Below are positions 21,543 through 34,500 of a DNA stretch of 64,000 bases, piece by piece. The position numbers and the translations under genes are program-made. The notes under the pieces were generated by a model. That model had not been told where the DNA came from and ran no database searches. It was given only the letters and a program-made list of their open reading frames with translations. Origin of the DNA: Quillaja saponaria (lineage: Eukaryota > Streptophyta > Magnoliopsida > Fabales > Quillajaceae); the NCBI GenBank assembly GCA_029379385.1, contig CM055605.1, positions 7,723,001 to 7,787,000 of the forward strand, written 5' to 3'. Numbering within the stretch: position 1 is the stretch's first letter; every line of letters starts with the position of its first letter.

Positions 21543-24500
21543 CTAAAAATACTCAAATTCGATGTATGGAGCACCAGCTGGACAACTGTTTTTTTTATCA
21601 GCACTGATTTCTGTCATCTTCTTGTCCACAGAAGCTGTCTCTTTGCTAGCATACTGTGAAAAATCTACAGAATCAGGTATGTGGGGAGGTAGAGCACTTC
21701 TCACAAGAGCCCAGTTCACTCCCTCAAAAAATGGGTGTTGTTTTATTTCTGTAGCACCTCTTGTATATGCAATTCTCTTATCAGGTTCTTTCACCAAAAG
21801 CCCTCTTATCAAATCACGAGCCATAACACTGACCTGTGGGGTATCTGGAAATCTCAATGGCTGCCCTACAACATTAAACAGTGTGGCTTTATTTCCAGCA
21901 CCCTTGAAGGGAGTTGTCCCATGCAACAGCTCATATAAGAAGATACCAAATGTCCACCAATCTACTGCACTACCATGACCCTCTCCTCGGATAATCTCCG
22001 GTGCTAGATATTCGTGTGTTCCAACAAATGACATTGAGCGGACATTTGTTGGCTCTGCCATTAGCTCAGGGAGGGAGCCTCCAACAAAGAGGCCAAAATC
22101 TGATTTAGATTTTCTATTCTTTTTTGAAGGTAAAATGCGAGGGAAAAATGATGATGGCTGCACACAACCCTGGACTGCATTCTCATTATCTAAAATGGCC
22201 CCGTTGCTTGCATGGACAGATGAAGACTTAACAAGCATAGGACTAACAGAGCAGCGGAGTGATAAATCAAAATCTGAAAGCATGATATGACCTTCTTCCC
22301 TGACCAACACATTCTCAGGCTTCAGGTCTCTGTACACAATGCCTAGCATGTGCAGGTACTCAAGGGCTAGCAGTACCTCTGAAGCATAAAACCTATCACA
22401 CAATTAAAGAAAATAGAAGTCTCAGGTTGACATTACTAACTGAAATTGAAAATCCAAGAGAAATTGTTCAGATATTACTAATCGTAAAAATTAATTATTT
22501 AAAATAAAAAAAAGAACAGATCCACTAACAGGAAGAGGCTTTTGATGTATTCATTCTTGAAGTAAGGGATTTCAAGAAAAATTTTAGCCAAATTATTATT
22601 ATTACTACTTTTTTTGGTGAGAACCTGGGCCAAAAAAATTGTTTCAGTCACACAGGATAACAAATATGAGTCAGCCTTAATCATAAACAGCAATGGACAT
22701 AGTAAGAACAATTCACTGGCTGTAGTCTCATTACCTGGACAAGGAAAAACCTAAAACTAGGAATACTTATTGAGGACATGTTTCTAGGTTTATTTGTTGT
22801 TGATTCATAAGCAAGGCCACTAATAAGGATCCCCTTGATACATCTACCTTAAGTCAGATAGATGCTGAAAACTGAGTTTTCAAAAATAGAAGTAAGATGC
22901 TAAGGACCTTCTCGCTAGACATGAAAGGCATCCTTACCAAAAGAAAACACCCAATGCTTTTAGGCTAGAATATGCCATATTTGCAACTTACTATTAATTT
23001 CCTTCTTTTTTTAATAGAAAAAAAGGAAAAAACAAAAAAAACAAAACAAATCAAAACACTAAGCTAGACATTAAAGGCATTATTACCGATAGAATACCAA
23101 TTACTGGAAGGGGCCCTTACACATTCGTATTACAGTGATCAGATTATTGCATTTAGTATTTGTACAACATATCAAGGTTTTCTAATATCATTTCCATCCA
23201 TATTGAGGTATATTTGTTAGTGTTTTTGTTAAGTTTAAGGAAAACTTTGGTCAATAAACATACAGTTGATGCTGATAACAAAACAGGAGAAAAAACTAAG
23301 TGAATTGAAAAAGAAAACCTAGTCAAAAATCTGGTTGAAAAATGGAACAAGAATGGAGGATTTGCAGACAACAAAGCCAGCCCAAGTCGAATTATAATGA
23401 TTAAAATTTACAGCCTTAAACCCAAAGACAATGACCACAAGAAGCAATAATAGTAACTGATTTGCTTTACAAGGAAATCTGTTTATGTGCATTATTCATT
23501 TTAAAAGGAACTATAAACAAATTTCATTTACCTTTTATATACGTACATATTTAGACTTGCTACTTAGTCAATAAATGGTTGTGTACATGATCATCAATTA
23601 TTGCTAATAAAGCAGATATAATGCACCTTCCTCATATAGTTAATTATTTGTTCTTTTGTTTCTCTTTTTTCTCAGATAGAGTTGTTTAGTTTAGCCTTTA
23701 TTTAATAAAGCAAAGGCTAATGAGTGGAACTTCACTGAATCATAACATTTAATCTAGATACTTATCATTTCCAACTGTGGAGCGTTTATTTACAATTATT
23801 TTACTGCCGTACCTGTTTCTGTGAAATTTCACTGAATCATAAAATTTAATCTAGATGCAATATTTTGGAGGCTCTAAAAATTAGAAGGAATAAACAATGA
23901 CTTCATTTGAACTACTACTTTTGAGCAGAAACTGTTACTTACAAAATGTGGACTTTCAGAATGGGTTAATATTCAACTGGACAGGGGGGAAATTCTTGCA
24001 GTGTATTTCACGAGTAAAGTTATAATTTTCATAACAATAATAAATAAATAAATAAATAAATAATTATGTATGTATGGAAAGCCAACAATTTTCTATAAAA
24101 TCTTCCTAAAGCCACCAATTGGTGTATGCATCAATAGTTTAGCATTTAAAAATAGAGTGAAACTATTTCCACTCACTTTTGACCTTAGTTCCACTCATTC
24201 ACTCTCAAGCGGGTCCCAAATAGGTTCCACTTACATATGAGAGGGAGAGGCAGAGCGAATTTAAGAACAAATATGAGTGGAAATAGCACCACCCTAAAAA
24301 TATTAAAAGTCTGAAATTCACACTTACAAATGCAGACTCCCTGTCTTTGGGGGGTGGGGAGGATGGTTTCTGGATAATTCTAGTATATGATTCTTCCTAT
24401 CCAAGTTTTCAAAAGTAATTTTCTATTTTAGAAACACAAAGCAATATGGACTAGCAATAATTAATATTGGAGGATTAGAGACAGCATCCTCAAAAACTCA

Positions 24501-25485
24501 TCACAAAGCCAGTAAACTGAAAAATTCAGTAAGAATGCTTTCAGAAGATAATTGAACGACAAACTTCAAAGGAAAAGAAGATTAAATTGAAGGAAATTGT
24601 ATGATAAGTTGCTAACCTTGCAGCTTCTTCAGTAAAATGCTTGTTGGGTTGCTTCTGGCGAAGAGAATGAAGATTCCCACCACTACAGAACTCCATGACC
24701 AAACAATAGAACTTATCAGTTTCAAAGTAAGAATACAAAGTTGGCAAGAAAGGGTGGTCAAGGAGTCCAAGGATCTCCCTTTCTGTCTGTGCTCGCAGTA
24801 GCTTATTTCTGCTTGCAAGAGATGCTTTGTCCATTACTTTCATTGCAAAGTAGCTCCTAGTTCCTCTAAGTTCCACAAGATAAACACTCCCAATATCTCC
24901 ATAGCCAAGGCGTTTGAGAAGTCGAAAATTGCTAAGATTAAGAAGAGAACCCTTGGAAACCATGTTAATTGCTTCCCATCGTATATCACCACCAGTGTGC
25001 GGCCTGATGGGCACACTGGAGCTTTCTAAGCTATCAGAACGAGAGCTACTGCCACTCACTGAACCATGATTGGGGATGAGATTGGTATTTTTTGTGTCAT
25101 ACGTCTTTGTTTGTGTAGGCAATCCCGTTGCAACCCCTACTGTCATTCCTGTTGAGGTAGTTGGGGGTTCAGAAATTCCAGGCATCTTGGGGCTGGGAAT
25201 TGGACGTTGGTTAGTGGCTGATAAATCAGAAGGTATCTTGGCGGCTGGTTCTACCTTTTTAGATTCACGTGGTGGGTTACTTGTCAAATGTGCATCTGTT
25301 TTGGATAAGGTATCCATATGTCCAGGACCAGCTGTTAAATTATGTGTTGAATGGGCAGCAACTTTTGCTACAACCACCTTTTTGGGATGGCATGATTGAT
25401 CAATTGTTGAATTGGCATAATCATTATCAATATGATGTATCTTGATAGGTTTATTAGATGGTTCTTCTGCCAAATTGTAGACCAT
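21543..25485 (-). CDS. AGC VIII protein kinase, D6PK/AGC1 type
   Basis: This is a serine/threonine kinase of the plant AGC VIII family; D6PK-type members act at the plasma membrane and phosphorylate PIN auxin carriers. Two coding exons, complement 24617-25485 and 21543-22392, join in phase to give 572 residues. A long serine/proline-rich N-terminus (1-185) precedes the kinase domain. It has a glycine loop GYGDIGSV (about 194-201), a lysine in AMKV, RDLKPEN (311-317) and DFD in place of DFG (330-332), the AGC VIII hallmark. An insertion of roughly 75 residues precedes the activation segment [12 protein letters not shown]. The C-terminus FEYF fits the FxxF docking motif for PDK1. The start at 25485 follows a likely TGCAG acceptor; an ATG two codons upstream is possible if unspliced. 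The intron is 2.2 kb. The gene converges on the PIN array. Confidence 0.9.
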
Positions 25486-26125
25486 CTGCATTTATAGATG
25501 GAACATTTCCTCTATCAGAATTAAGCATGCGAGTAACCAAATTGCACAAGTATAAATAACATGTTCTGGCTAACCCATATCAAAAAGAAAATATTCTATT
25601 TGATTGCAGAATTGTCTTCAGAAATCATAGATGTATTGTCAAATGAAACATTTACCTAGGATGAGTCAGGCCTCTTCATAGGCTTTGACGACATCAATGG
25701 GGAATACAATAAATTTACTTGGAAAATCAATTAGTTCCGATGATATAATATTAACCAAAATCACTTACACAGGATCATGAATTGGGTCATTAGCAAAAAA
25801 CACAGAATCATGAATTGGCGGTGCAGAATATTTTGATAAAAGGGAAGCTACTGTTTTAAACACAAAAATCTCAGCTAATTGTAGTAGCCCCTCCTACAAA
25901 TTATGAAGCCAAAAATACTGATGCAATGCAATGGCCAATGCCTATTAAATGGAGAACCCTCTACCCATAAGTTTCCAATGACGCACTTTAACTTGTATAA
26001 TTATGATAAAAATAGCTACAAATTTTTAAAGAGAGTTAAAGTAATGCATGGAAATGAATATAAATTAGTGTTGCCTTTGTGTGGAAGGTTCAATCATTGG
26101 AACTCACATTATTATAATTTAAAAT

Positions 26126-26512
26126 TTAAAAAACATGAAGATTGAATGGCAAACAAAACAAACATGGTAATGGATGGTAGATTAATAGAAAAATAAGAAA
26201 GTAAAGATTTATACCAGAAATTCTGATATCTCCAGCAGTTCTCTGTGCTACCCATAATGAATCATGTCTTCCTTGCATTTGTGTATAAATGAAATAGCTT
26301 TCTTTTGAATTTGGAAGATGAAAATCAGAATGAAAAATGTAGGGAAAGGGATTGTGGTTGGTTAGACTAGCAATGGCATTTGGGTATTGAAAATGAGCTG
26401 GTACATGATTGGAACAGCACCCATCAACAAAATCAGTGGGAATTGTTGAGAAAAAATTGTGGAATAATAGAGAGAGAAAAATAATAACAAAACTAGAATT
26501 AGAAAAATCCAT
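26126..26512 (-). other. likely 5' leader exon of the kinase with an upstream ORF
   Basis: A 128-codon frame on - starts at 26512 with a hydrophobic, signal-peptide-like stretch. A good donor (CTG|GTATAA) lies near 26214, and splicing to the acceptor before 25485 does not keep this frame in phase with the kinase. I therefore read it as a 5' untranslated exon containing an upstream ORF. It could instead be a separate short secreted peptide gene. The family of the peptide is not recognised. Confidence 0.35.
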
Positions 26513-27515
26513 TTATATATAAAAATAGAAAAAATAAAAAAGAAATGGAACCAATGAGTGTAAGATAGAGAGAGAAATTTTACAGAAAAGAAGAAGCGGA
26601 GAGAGGAAACGGTCGTAGCTAATAGCTATGAAGACGGATGGATTAGCGTCAAATTCTCTCTGAAATAGTGGTCCAACTGGCTACCCATCATCTCTACCCA
26701 GTTCCCACTACTACTGTCCGATGCTAAAGTACAAAAATGAGATGGTGGGATTCAGGTTTAGGGAGTTGTCAGCCCCCAACCAGTATAACGGTCCAGCCCG
26801 GTCCATGCCACGCTTAGGGATAAGGGTGCAGACAAAGTATCTCTGAAATTTCAAATTAATAGTTTGGGTTGAGATTCGCTCGTTTTTAAATACATCTAAA
26901 ATTTCTTCTTTCTAAATTTTAGCTTATTTAATATAATTTTATATATTTACATTATTATCAAAATGAGAAATTTTATGATCTTTCACTATATAATATATAT
27001 TTATTTCAATATTAAAAAAATTAATTTAATAAATAAATCTCATCCTATTACTTAATAACCATTATTTATTTTAATTGTAAAAAAAAAAAAATACCCAACT
27101 CCCATCATATACATAAAAAAACAATAATCTTCCCCACTCTCTCACCAATAAAAATATTTTTTTAACAAATTAAATTTATTAAAAATATACAAAATACGCG
27201 TGTAAGTGCTTACACAATACTTATACACAAAAAATAACATAAGTTATAACTTAATTTGGTGATAAGCTATTCAAGTGGCTCTTTGGCAAATAAAAACTTT
27301 AAGGAACCTTAACATTAGGCTCGAGCTTGTGTGTGAACTAGCAAGCTCTTGGCGAACACGAAATGAGTTTGAGCATGTTCAAAACGTAATGAATTAAGAG
27401 AAAGAGTTACATCGCATCGTGTAACTATAAACTCAACGAGTTTTCTATATAAAAAAAAAAATTGCCAAGCTTATATTTCAATTTGTAAATATATTGGGAT
27501 TAAACTCGTCAAAAT

Positions 27516-27712
27516 ATCAACCACTAGCCCACAAGACGTGGTTCAAGTAGTAAGACATGCTTGAACACAACGATTGAGAGAACTTTGTAATGTCAAGAGT
27601 TCGAGCTCACAGGAAAACACTTGTATAGTGGGACAGCCACGAAAAGATTAGGCTCACACCCAAAAAGTGTTAGGATACCATGAGAAAACAAAAAAACAAA
27701 AATCAACCACTA
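27516..27712 (+). mobile_element. tRNA-derived SINE with 11-bp target duplication
   Basis: The element is about 175 bp (27527-27701). A pol III A-box-like TGGTTCAAGTAGTAAG lies near 27539 and a B-box-like AGTTCGAGCTCA near 27599. A 3' A-rich tail AAAACAAAAAAACAAAA follows. The flanks are the perfect direct repeat ATCAACCACTA (27516-27526 and 27702-27712). This layout is typical of plant tRNA-related SINEs. Confidence 0.85.
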
Positions 27713-28027
27713 AGAATTGATTCTTGGTAATTGATAGGTGTTCTATTTAACAATCTTTTCCAATGCCATCTTTAAAATTGTTCTTCATATCTTCCTTTTT
27801 ATTTTATATAACAAATTAGTTGGAAATGGGCTCTGTCTCACGTTCAAAAGCAAAATTCGTCAAATTTATTATGCCCATTTTTCATCTTCTTCAATTCAAA
27901 CCCTCACCTAATTTCTCTTACTTTTATCTTTTCTATTCAATTTGGAGTTTCAGGCTATTTAAGGAACCCAAAAAGTGAAAGAAAAATCACGCGAATTTGG
28001 TGAAATTACTGAGCATATCAAGTGATA

Positions 28028-28114
28028 ATGATGAAAATTGTTTCTGATTATGAATATGTTGAAAATGGGTCTCTTGATAAGTGGCTACGCTCTAAGGCAA
28101 CAACGAATGGTTGA
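28028..28114 (+). pseudogene. receptor-like kinase hinge fragment
   Basis: A 28-codon frame contains YEYVENGSLDKWL, which matches the hinge region after subdomain V of plant receptor-like kinases. No other kinase subdomain is found nearby, so this is a tiny relic of a lost or copied kinase gene. Confidence 0.5.
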
Positions 28115-28682
28115 GTTGCTTGAATTATACCATTGAGGAAAATTCTCTTTTCCAATTATTTGGATATAAACTTGTAAACTTTAAATTAATAATAGTTTTA
28201 ATTAACTAACCCTTCCGCCTGAGCTAATATTATTTTTCCAATCATGTCGTGCCAACATAAGAATGGTGTGGACTTCTTCAAACGTTCTATCTGTTTTCTC
28301 ACTTAACTTCCTTTGATCCAGCAAAACTTTTGCAAACATTCTATCTCTTATTGTTTCAGTCTGTTTTAGTAGCCAACCTATAAATTATCAAAAAATTGTA
28401 ACTACATACATCATTGGTTGGCTTTCTTGGAGATGACAGCCAATACAAGAACGGTTTGTACCTTTTCAAACATAGCAACATAAGAACATTTTTCACTATT
28501 ACTTTTAGGTTTTGTACAGTAGAACTGTTTACCGCTTGTTTTCTTATTGACGATCTGCTAAATTTTCATAACATCTTCATGAAATATGAAGGGTAAATTT
28601 ACAGTTTCCGGAGTCTCCCAACTTTCTAACACATTTTCAAAACTCAGAAGAAAAATTTTACTTCAAAAATCAATAATAATCA

Positions 28683-31552
28683 TTATGACCTGTCGTGATG
28701 AACAAAAATTTCATCACTGAAGCTTGTGTGGACAGAGGCCTGCCATGTCATGCGCCCACATTTCTCCTTAAGACGTCCAAGTCCTTCAAAGAATGCAAGA
28801 TCCTCTTGCTGAATCTTATCAGCATGTTGCTGTATAATTAGAATTGAAGTATTGGCTGCAAAGCTAGCAGACACTAGTGTATCTCCCAAGGGACCCAACT
28901 CCGGACATTCAGTAAACACAAGTCCTGATGTTGCTGGACTCATTACTTTTTGCTTTCTCCCCACTATGTATAAATTGTAATCATTTCCCAATGAGATAAG
29001 CACTTCCAAGGTTTCTTCTGTACTGTTTACCACTTTCTCTATATATTTTGTATATTCATTGCCAGCTGCTGTCTCAACCTTGAACTTCAATATGTAATCT
29101 TCATCAAGCTTTTTTTCCTTCTCGCTAATTAGTATTGCAGATCTAATCCCATCATAGTCATCACCCAGTGAGTCTATTGGGTCAAAAATCTGGGTATCGT
29201 TACCTGAAAGAAAGCGTATCACCGTTAAGCTGGCATCAGCATGCCCTGAAATCCTTTTGGCATAAGCTAATGCCTCACGATCATCTGGGCCACCAACATA
29301 AAGCATTGCAATTTTTTTCCTTCCAAAGCCTCTGCAAGATCCTCTTCTTGTGCATTTGTCTAGTCCTCGGTCCACAAAGATGCCCACAGAACAGGGAGCA
29401 TTGTCCAACACATTTTGATTTATAGCTCTAAGTACAGAGTTATTGGCATCATTTGATTGAGAACTGACAACAGCAATTTCCTCATCATTTTGTTGTTTGT
29501 TGAAGGGAATGAGGATGAGGTTGGCACATTTATCCTCAGCAAAGATACAAATGTTTTCATGCATGTTGCTATATGAGGACATCACTTTTTGCTTGTCAAC
29601 AATGATAGCTTCGTAGTTTTGGCTCTTGAATCTTTCCAAGGCATCATCTATGTCCTCCCTGGTAGCTCTTCCGTTGATGGGGTCTTGAGACTTGTAGGGA
29701 TTTTGCAAAATAAGTCTGCTGGTAGCACGTTTTTCAAGCTCTACAAGTTCAAGGGCAAAAGCCCAGATGGGAAAGTGACTTGTGGGATTTGTAGCCTCCA
29801 GAAGGAAGTTAATCATGTTGTTGACATGACGTTTGGTATGAATGCAGACCAGGATTCTGAATGGGGTATTTGGTGTAGCACTTTGTATACTCCTGCGCTG
29901 GTATTGCTGGGTACCCCTTGCCAATATTTGCAGAGCAGCCAGGCAAGGGCCTGCTGTAGTGCTCATTATGACACATGCCACTAGCATAACTGAAAATGTT
30001 TGTCTATCCAGTGCCTGCAACATTTTTATTTTACTTATGGAACCAAAACATCTGTACATCTTAAAGAAAGTACAAATCATATCAAGTTGAGGCATCATTT
30101 GGAAATTGGAATAAATATTAATTAACTTATTCTACTTACTTACCTTAGAATCCCTGCCAGAGTTGAGAATAATTAGTGCAAGTATGCCTTTGGTATTCAT
30201 TAGCACTCCAAGCGACAGAGCTTCCCTGAATGACATATTGCATACTAAAGATGCCAAAAATGTACTCAAAATCTTTGCCATGGATGCCAAGGTCACGATT
30301 GAAGCCACAGTCCACCAGCTAGTATTGTTCTCCAAGAGGTACGTAAACACGTTGATTCTCAGCCCCACAACACAAAAGAAAAGGGGCATCATAATATCAT
30401 TGACAAAATATTCCATATTGCCTATAAGTGCATCCTTGAGGTTCCCCTTTGGCATTATCACACCCAAAATGTAAGCGCCAGTAATGGAGCGAGCACCAAA
30501 AACATCAGTTAAGAATCCCCAGATCAATACCCCCGACAAAACACACTGAATCTGGATATCAATATACTCATCCTCTGTTGTTGTGGTAGCTTCAATTACC
30601 CACTTGAGAAAAGGATGAACTACGATGAAAGAAAACACTACAAAAGCCAAAATCGAGCCAATTGCTACAACACCCCCACCAAATGGTTCTACCATTGCCA
30701 ATATAAGGAAGACCCAAGAGCAGAAATCGTTAATAAGTGCTGAAGTTAATGCTGTTTGTCCAATGTCAGAGTGAAGAAGCTTGAGTTTTGCAAGGATGTT
30801 GGCTATCTCAGGAAATTGGCTACAAGCAAGGACATTTGCCCACAAAATGGCACCCCTTACATAGTTGCTTGGATCAGTACCCTCTGGCAGTTTAGGTTGA
30901 AGGATGTAGTGTAATACAAACCCAATAGGTGAAACAATAGCAATACCAACAACAACTATACTTGTGGCTTTTCTCCCAGCACGCATTATGGGTTTCATAT
31001 CTGTCTCAAGTCCAATGAAAAACATGTAGTACACAAGCCCTAGATTTGCCAGAGTCTCTAACGTAACTAGGGAGTTGAAGGGAAATAGGGTTCCAGCAAA
31101 CAATCTATTTCCCCCAAGAACAGATGGACCCATTGTTATCCCACTCTATAAATTAATCATATTCAAAAATTAGCACAAAAATACAAACATTTCTACAAAT
31201 CAATTCAAACCCAGCACAATGCATTAAAGGGATTGAGAATTTATATACTTACAAGAAGATGAGCAACAAATCTGGGTTGGTGTAAATGTTTGAGCATGAT
31301 ATAGAGAATTCGAGTGACCATGAGAACCACACCAAGTTGCACAACAAAGAGTGGTAGAGACTCAAACAAAGGATCTTCAGTACGAAACCCTTCGAAACGG
31401 GTTAAATGTTTGTAGACACATACAATAGTCACGCCATCTTTGGGATCATTTGTGATGTTATATTTAGGATAGTGTACTGTTGGGAAAAAAAAAGACATTG
31501 CTAAGCTGGGTTGTGCTCTTTTTGTGAATTGAAGATTATCAATGTCATACAC
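28683..31552 (-). CDS. CHX-family cation/H+ antiporter
   Basis: This is a member of the plant CPA2/CHX family, membrane proteins exchanging K+ or other monovalent cations for protons, usually in endomembranes or the plasma membrane. Three exons (complement 31253-31552, 30144-31145, 28683-30014) are all in phase 0 and give 877 residues. The N-terminal half is a Na+/H+-exchanger domain with about a dozen helices, including GPSVLGG, LGLVYYMFFIGLETD, a conserved INDFCSW and GLRINVF. From about residue 450 comes the long hydrophilic C-terminal domain typical of CHX proteins. The first ATG (31552) was chosen; MSFFFP, 18 codons later, is an alternative. The frame is clean throughout. The paralog number within CHX cannot be assigned. 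Confidence 0.92.
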
Positions 31553-31599
31553 AATGCAATGGTGGAAAAGAAGGAGGACAAGGTTGTGACAGTAATGGA

Positions 31600-34500
31600 A
31601 GAATAGGGTGTGAATTAATATAAGCCTGAGAAGACAATTGAAAAACTCAGGTTGAAAACCAGAATTCTGTCTGGTGGTGAAAAGGCAAAGCTGTCAGCAC
31701 CTTTCAATTTTTAGCTGTAATAATTCATAATTGTGCATGGTAGTTGTGGACTGCTCATGCCAAAAGCTTTTCTGTTTAAAAACCAGAATTTTGGTTGGGA
31801 TCAATTTATTTTTCTTCTATTTCATTCCTTAATTTTAAAATATAATTAAATTATAAATAGTGGCTACATTGTTGCCTGCAACTATTACAACTCACATGAC
31901 AACTCTTTTGTTATAATCAATTGAACCAAGTTCTTCGTTACCATACAAGACACGATTTATTTTGATACATTAACTATTTTATTTTATGAAATTTGAAACA
32001 CACTTAAAAATAAATTATCTAATAAATTCATTTCAAGTTATCAAATTATAACAAAATATGATAACCTATAATTTCTTTTCTTTTTTTTTCTTATTTCTTG
32101 AAGAAATTTAGCAAATTAGTATTACATCAATTCAAATCATAGCTAAAAAAATAGCATGATGCCTTATGCTCTTCATTCCTCAATACATAAACTAGCTTCC
32201 TGATATGGCTAAACAAAACCCAAAATTAATTTTAAATTAAAAGTCAAATACAAACCTAATTGATTATAAAATAATAATTAAAATTAACAATTTTGATATT
32301 AACTTATTAAAGAAATAGAAGGATAAGATTACTCACAACTTCTTTGATTGTTTGTATGATTATTTTTTAATTGTTATCTAAACTATGCTCTAAAATCAAA
32401 TTAAAAACATACAATACAAATAGGAGAACTATGAATTAAATGCTTATATCTATTTTTTCTTTTTTTTTTCAAAAATCAAAAAAAAAAAAAAAAAAAAAAC
32501 TGTGATATAATATATATTATAATTTTGCTTCTTTTTTTTTCTTTAATTAATTATTTTTACTAAAGATATCTAGAATTGTATTAGCCTTTTTATCACCATC
32601 AATCTTTTCAGCCATCATAAGCTTTATATCTTTCTCTTTAATTTAAAAAAAAAAAAAAAAGAATTTGCTTTGAGAACCACCATTTTATCCTTTTTTTTTT
32701 TTTTTCCTTTTTTGCTAGTGATGATTAAATCCCATTGGAGTTTTAAAAAATTGACCAATAATAATTTTATTTCATTGTAAGCTTTTTATAAAATAAAGTA
32801 AGTTATCTAATAGTTGATAAACTCTTAATTCATCAGCTAAAACATATGTGCTTGGTAATTAATGTAACTTTTACATATTCTATTTCACGTGGAGGTACTT
32901 ATACAATTTTCTTTTTGTTTATATTTTTTTGTCATGTCAAATTTTTTTCATAGATTTTACTTTTGGCCTATGTGATTTGTATATATTTTCTAAGATCTCA
33001 AAGTTTATTCGTTCAATCCGCCATCTTTAATTCTTTATATAAAAATAACCTCGAACCTAATATAAAATACATGAACATATAAAATGTTTATCACCTAATT
33101 TAAGTTAACTAATATATATTTATTAGTCATGGCATGAATAATTTTTTTTTACCAAAATTGAAAATGTAAATTAATAAAATAAGCACATAAACTCATTCAA
33201 ATCATTAGATTAGAAATGTCATACCCCTCATTGAAGCATGACTAGCCAGAGAAATGATAATCAAATCTTCGTAACCTTGACTTCAAAACAAAGAAACAAC
33301 TATGGTTTTTGACCAACCAATGAATAAAACTAAAAATTGATAAAACACAAGTTAACTATGAAAGTTTGTTGGCGGAAACAAATCACAAATTACTAAAAGT
33401 TTCGGCATAGGTTCCCTACAATATGGAACATGTCTTAAAATACCAACCTATAATCTCATGTTTTTATACAACAACAATACAAAGACAACAAGGAGCTCTG
33501 CTTCATCCATATCATAAATAAGATAAATACTAGACTATTACATCATACAAAATTAGATGCCCCACATTTTTAATGTGACTGAAAATTTGCATCCTTGACT
33601 TCAAGTATGAGATTTTGAATAATACCTTGTCATCAAATCTTCAGCAAACCCCGTATCAGTAGTTAACTTCCTCTGAGGTCCTGTTACTAAAAATAAATTT
33701 AACAAATCAAGGGGTACGTCCTACAGACTCCGTGAATAGAAAACATACCCAAAGAGTACTAGTTTCACTCAAAGCACATATGTCATTGTTTAATTTCAAG
33801 TAACAGTATTCATATCTTAAATAGCATATACACGTAATTGTAAGTCTCATAAAGCCACGATTCACACATTTCACAACATATATATATATATATATATATC
33901 GAGCCATATATCCAAAGTTCACAATTCTAAGCAATGCAATCAGAGCATACAAGTAAATAAAGGGCCAACGAGTAACCCAGCCCTGCACAACAAATTAATC
34001 TTCATACATAACCCTTCCCACCGAGACTGAGCATTCAAATTTTTAAAAACATTTATCATAATCATAATATCCTAGGATTTCAAATTAGAATATCCTAAGT
34101 GCACATGGATTTCAATTTCAGAGATAAAAATTATTTTTTAGAAAAATCTCATTTTGTTGGCCCTTATCAACCATAACCAATATCAAACAAACATAATTCA
34201 ATTAAATCACTGAAATATTGTACTTGCTTATTTTCCATATATCACATCTATTCAAATACACATATAATTACATATAACAATCTAGCCCATTAAAGTAACA
34301 GTTAACCACTCACCTTTAACCGATTTCATTCGTCATTTACAATTTCATTCACGCGTCTCATCAGGTCCACATTAGTATTCGGAACTAAAATTCATATTTT
34401 CAACTAATACTTAGTTCATAAACGTTATTGTTATAATCTTTTAATTACTAAGCTTATATATCAACTTATATAGGTTTCTTTATGGAAGTTTTCTATTAAG

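Larger units (their letters stand above)
26600..28680. other. intergenic region between kinase promoter and CHX 3' end
   Basis: This AT-rich stretch probably includes the kinase promoter at its left end. It contains a SINE (27527-27701) and a small kinase-like relic (28028-28114), listed separately. No other gene is visible. Confidence 0.5.

Noticed and set aside
21562..21978. 138-codon + strand frame
   Set aside because: It is antisense to the kinase domain exon.
29168..30090. Several + strand frames of 82-131 codons
   Set aside because: They are antisense to the third exon of the CHX antiporter, whose frame is long and conserved.
33707..33988. 93-codon - frame in the long intergenic region
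   Set aside because: It spans a TA microsatellite and has no recognisable domain or gene context.
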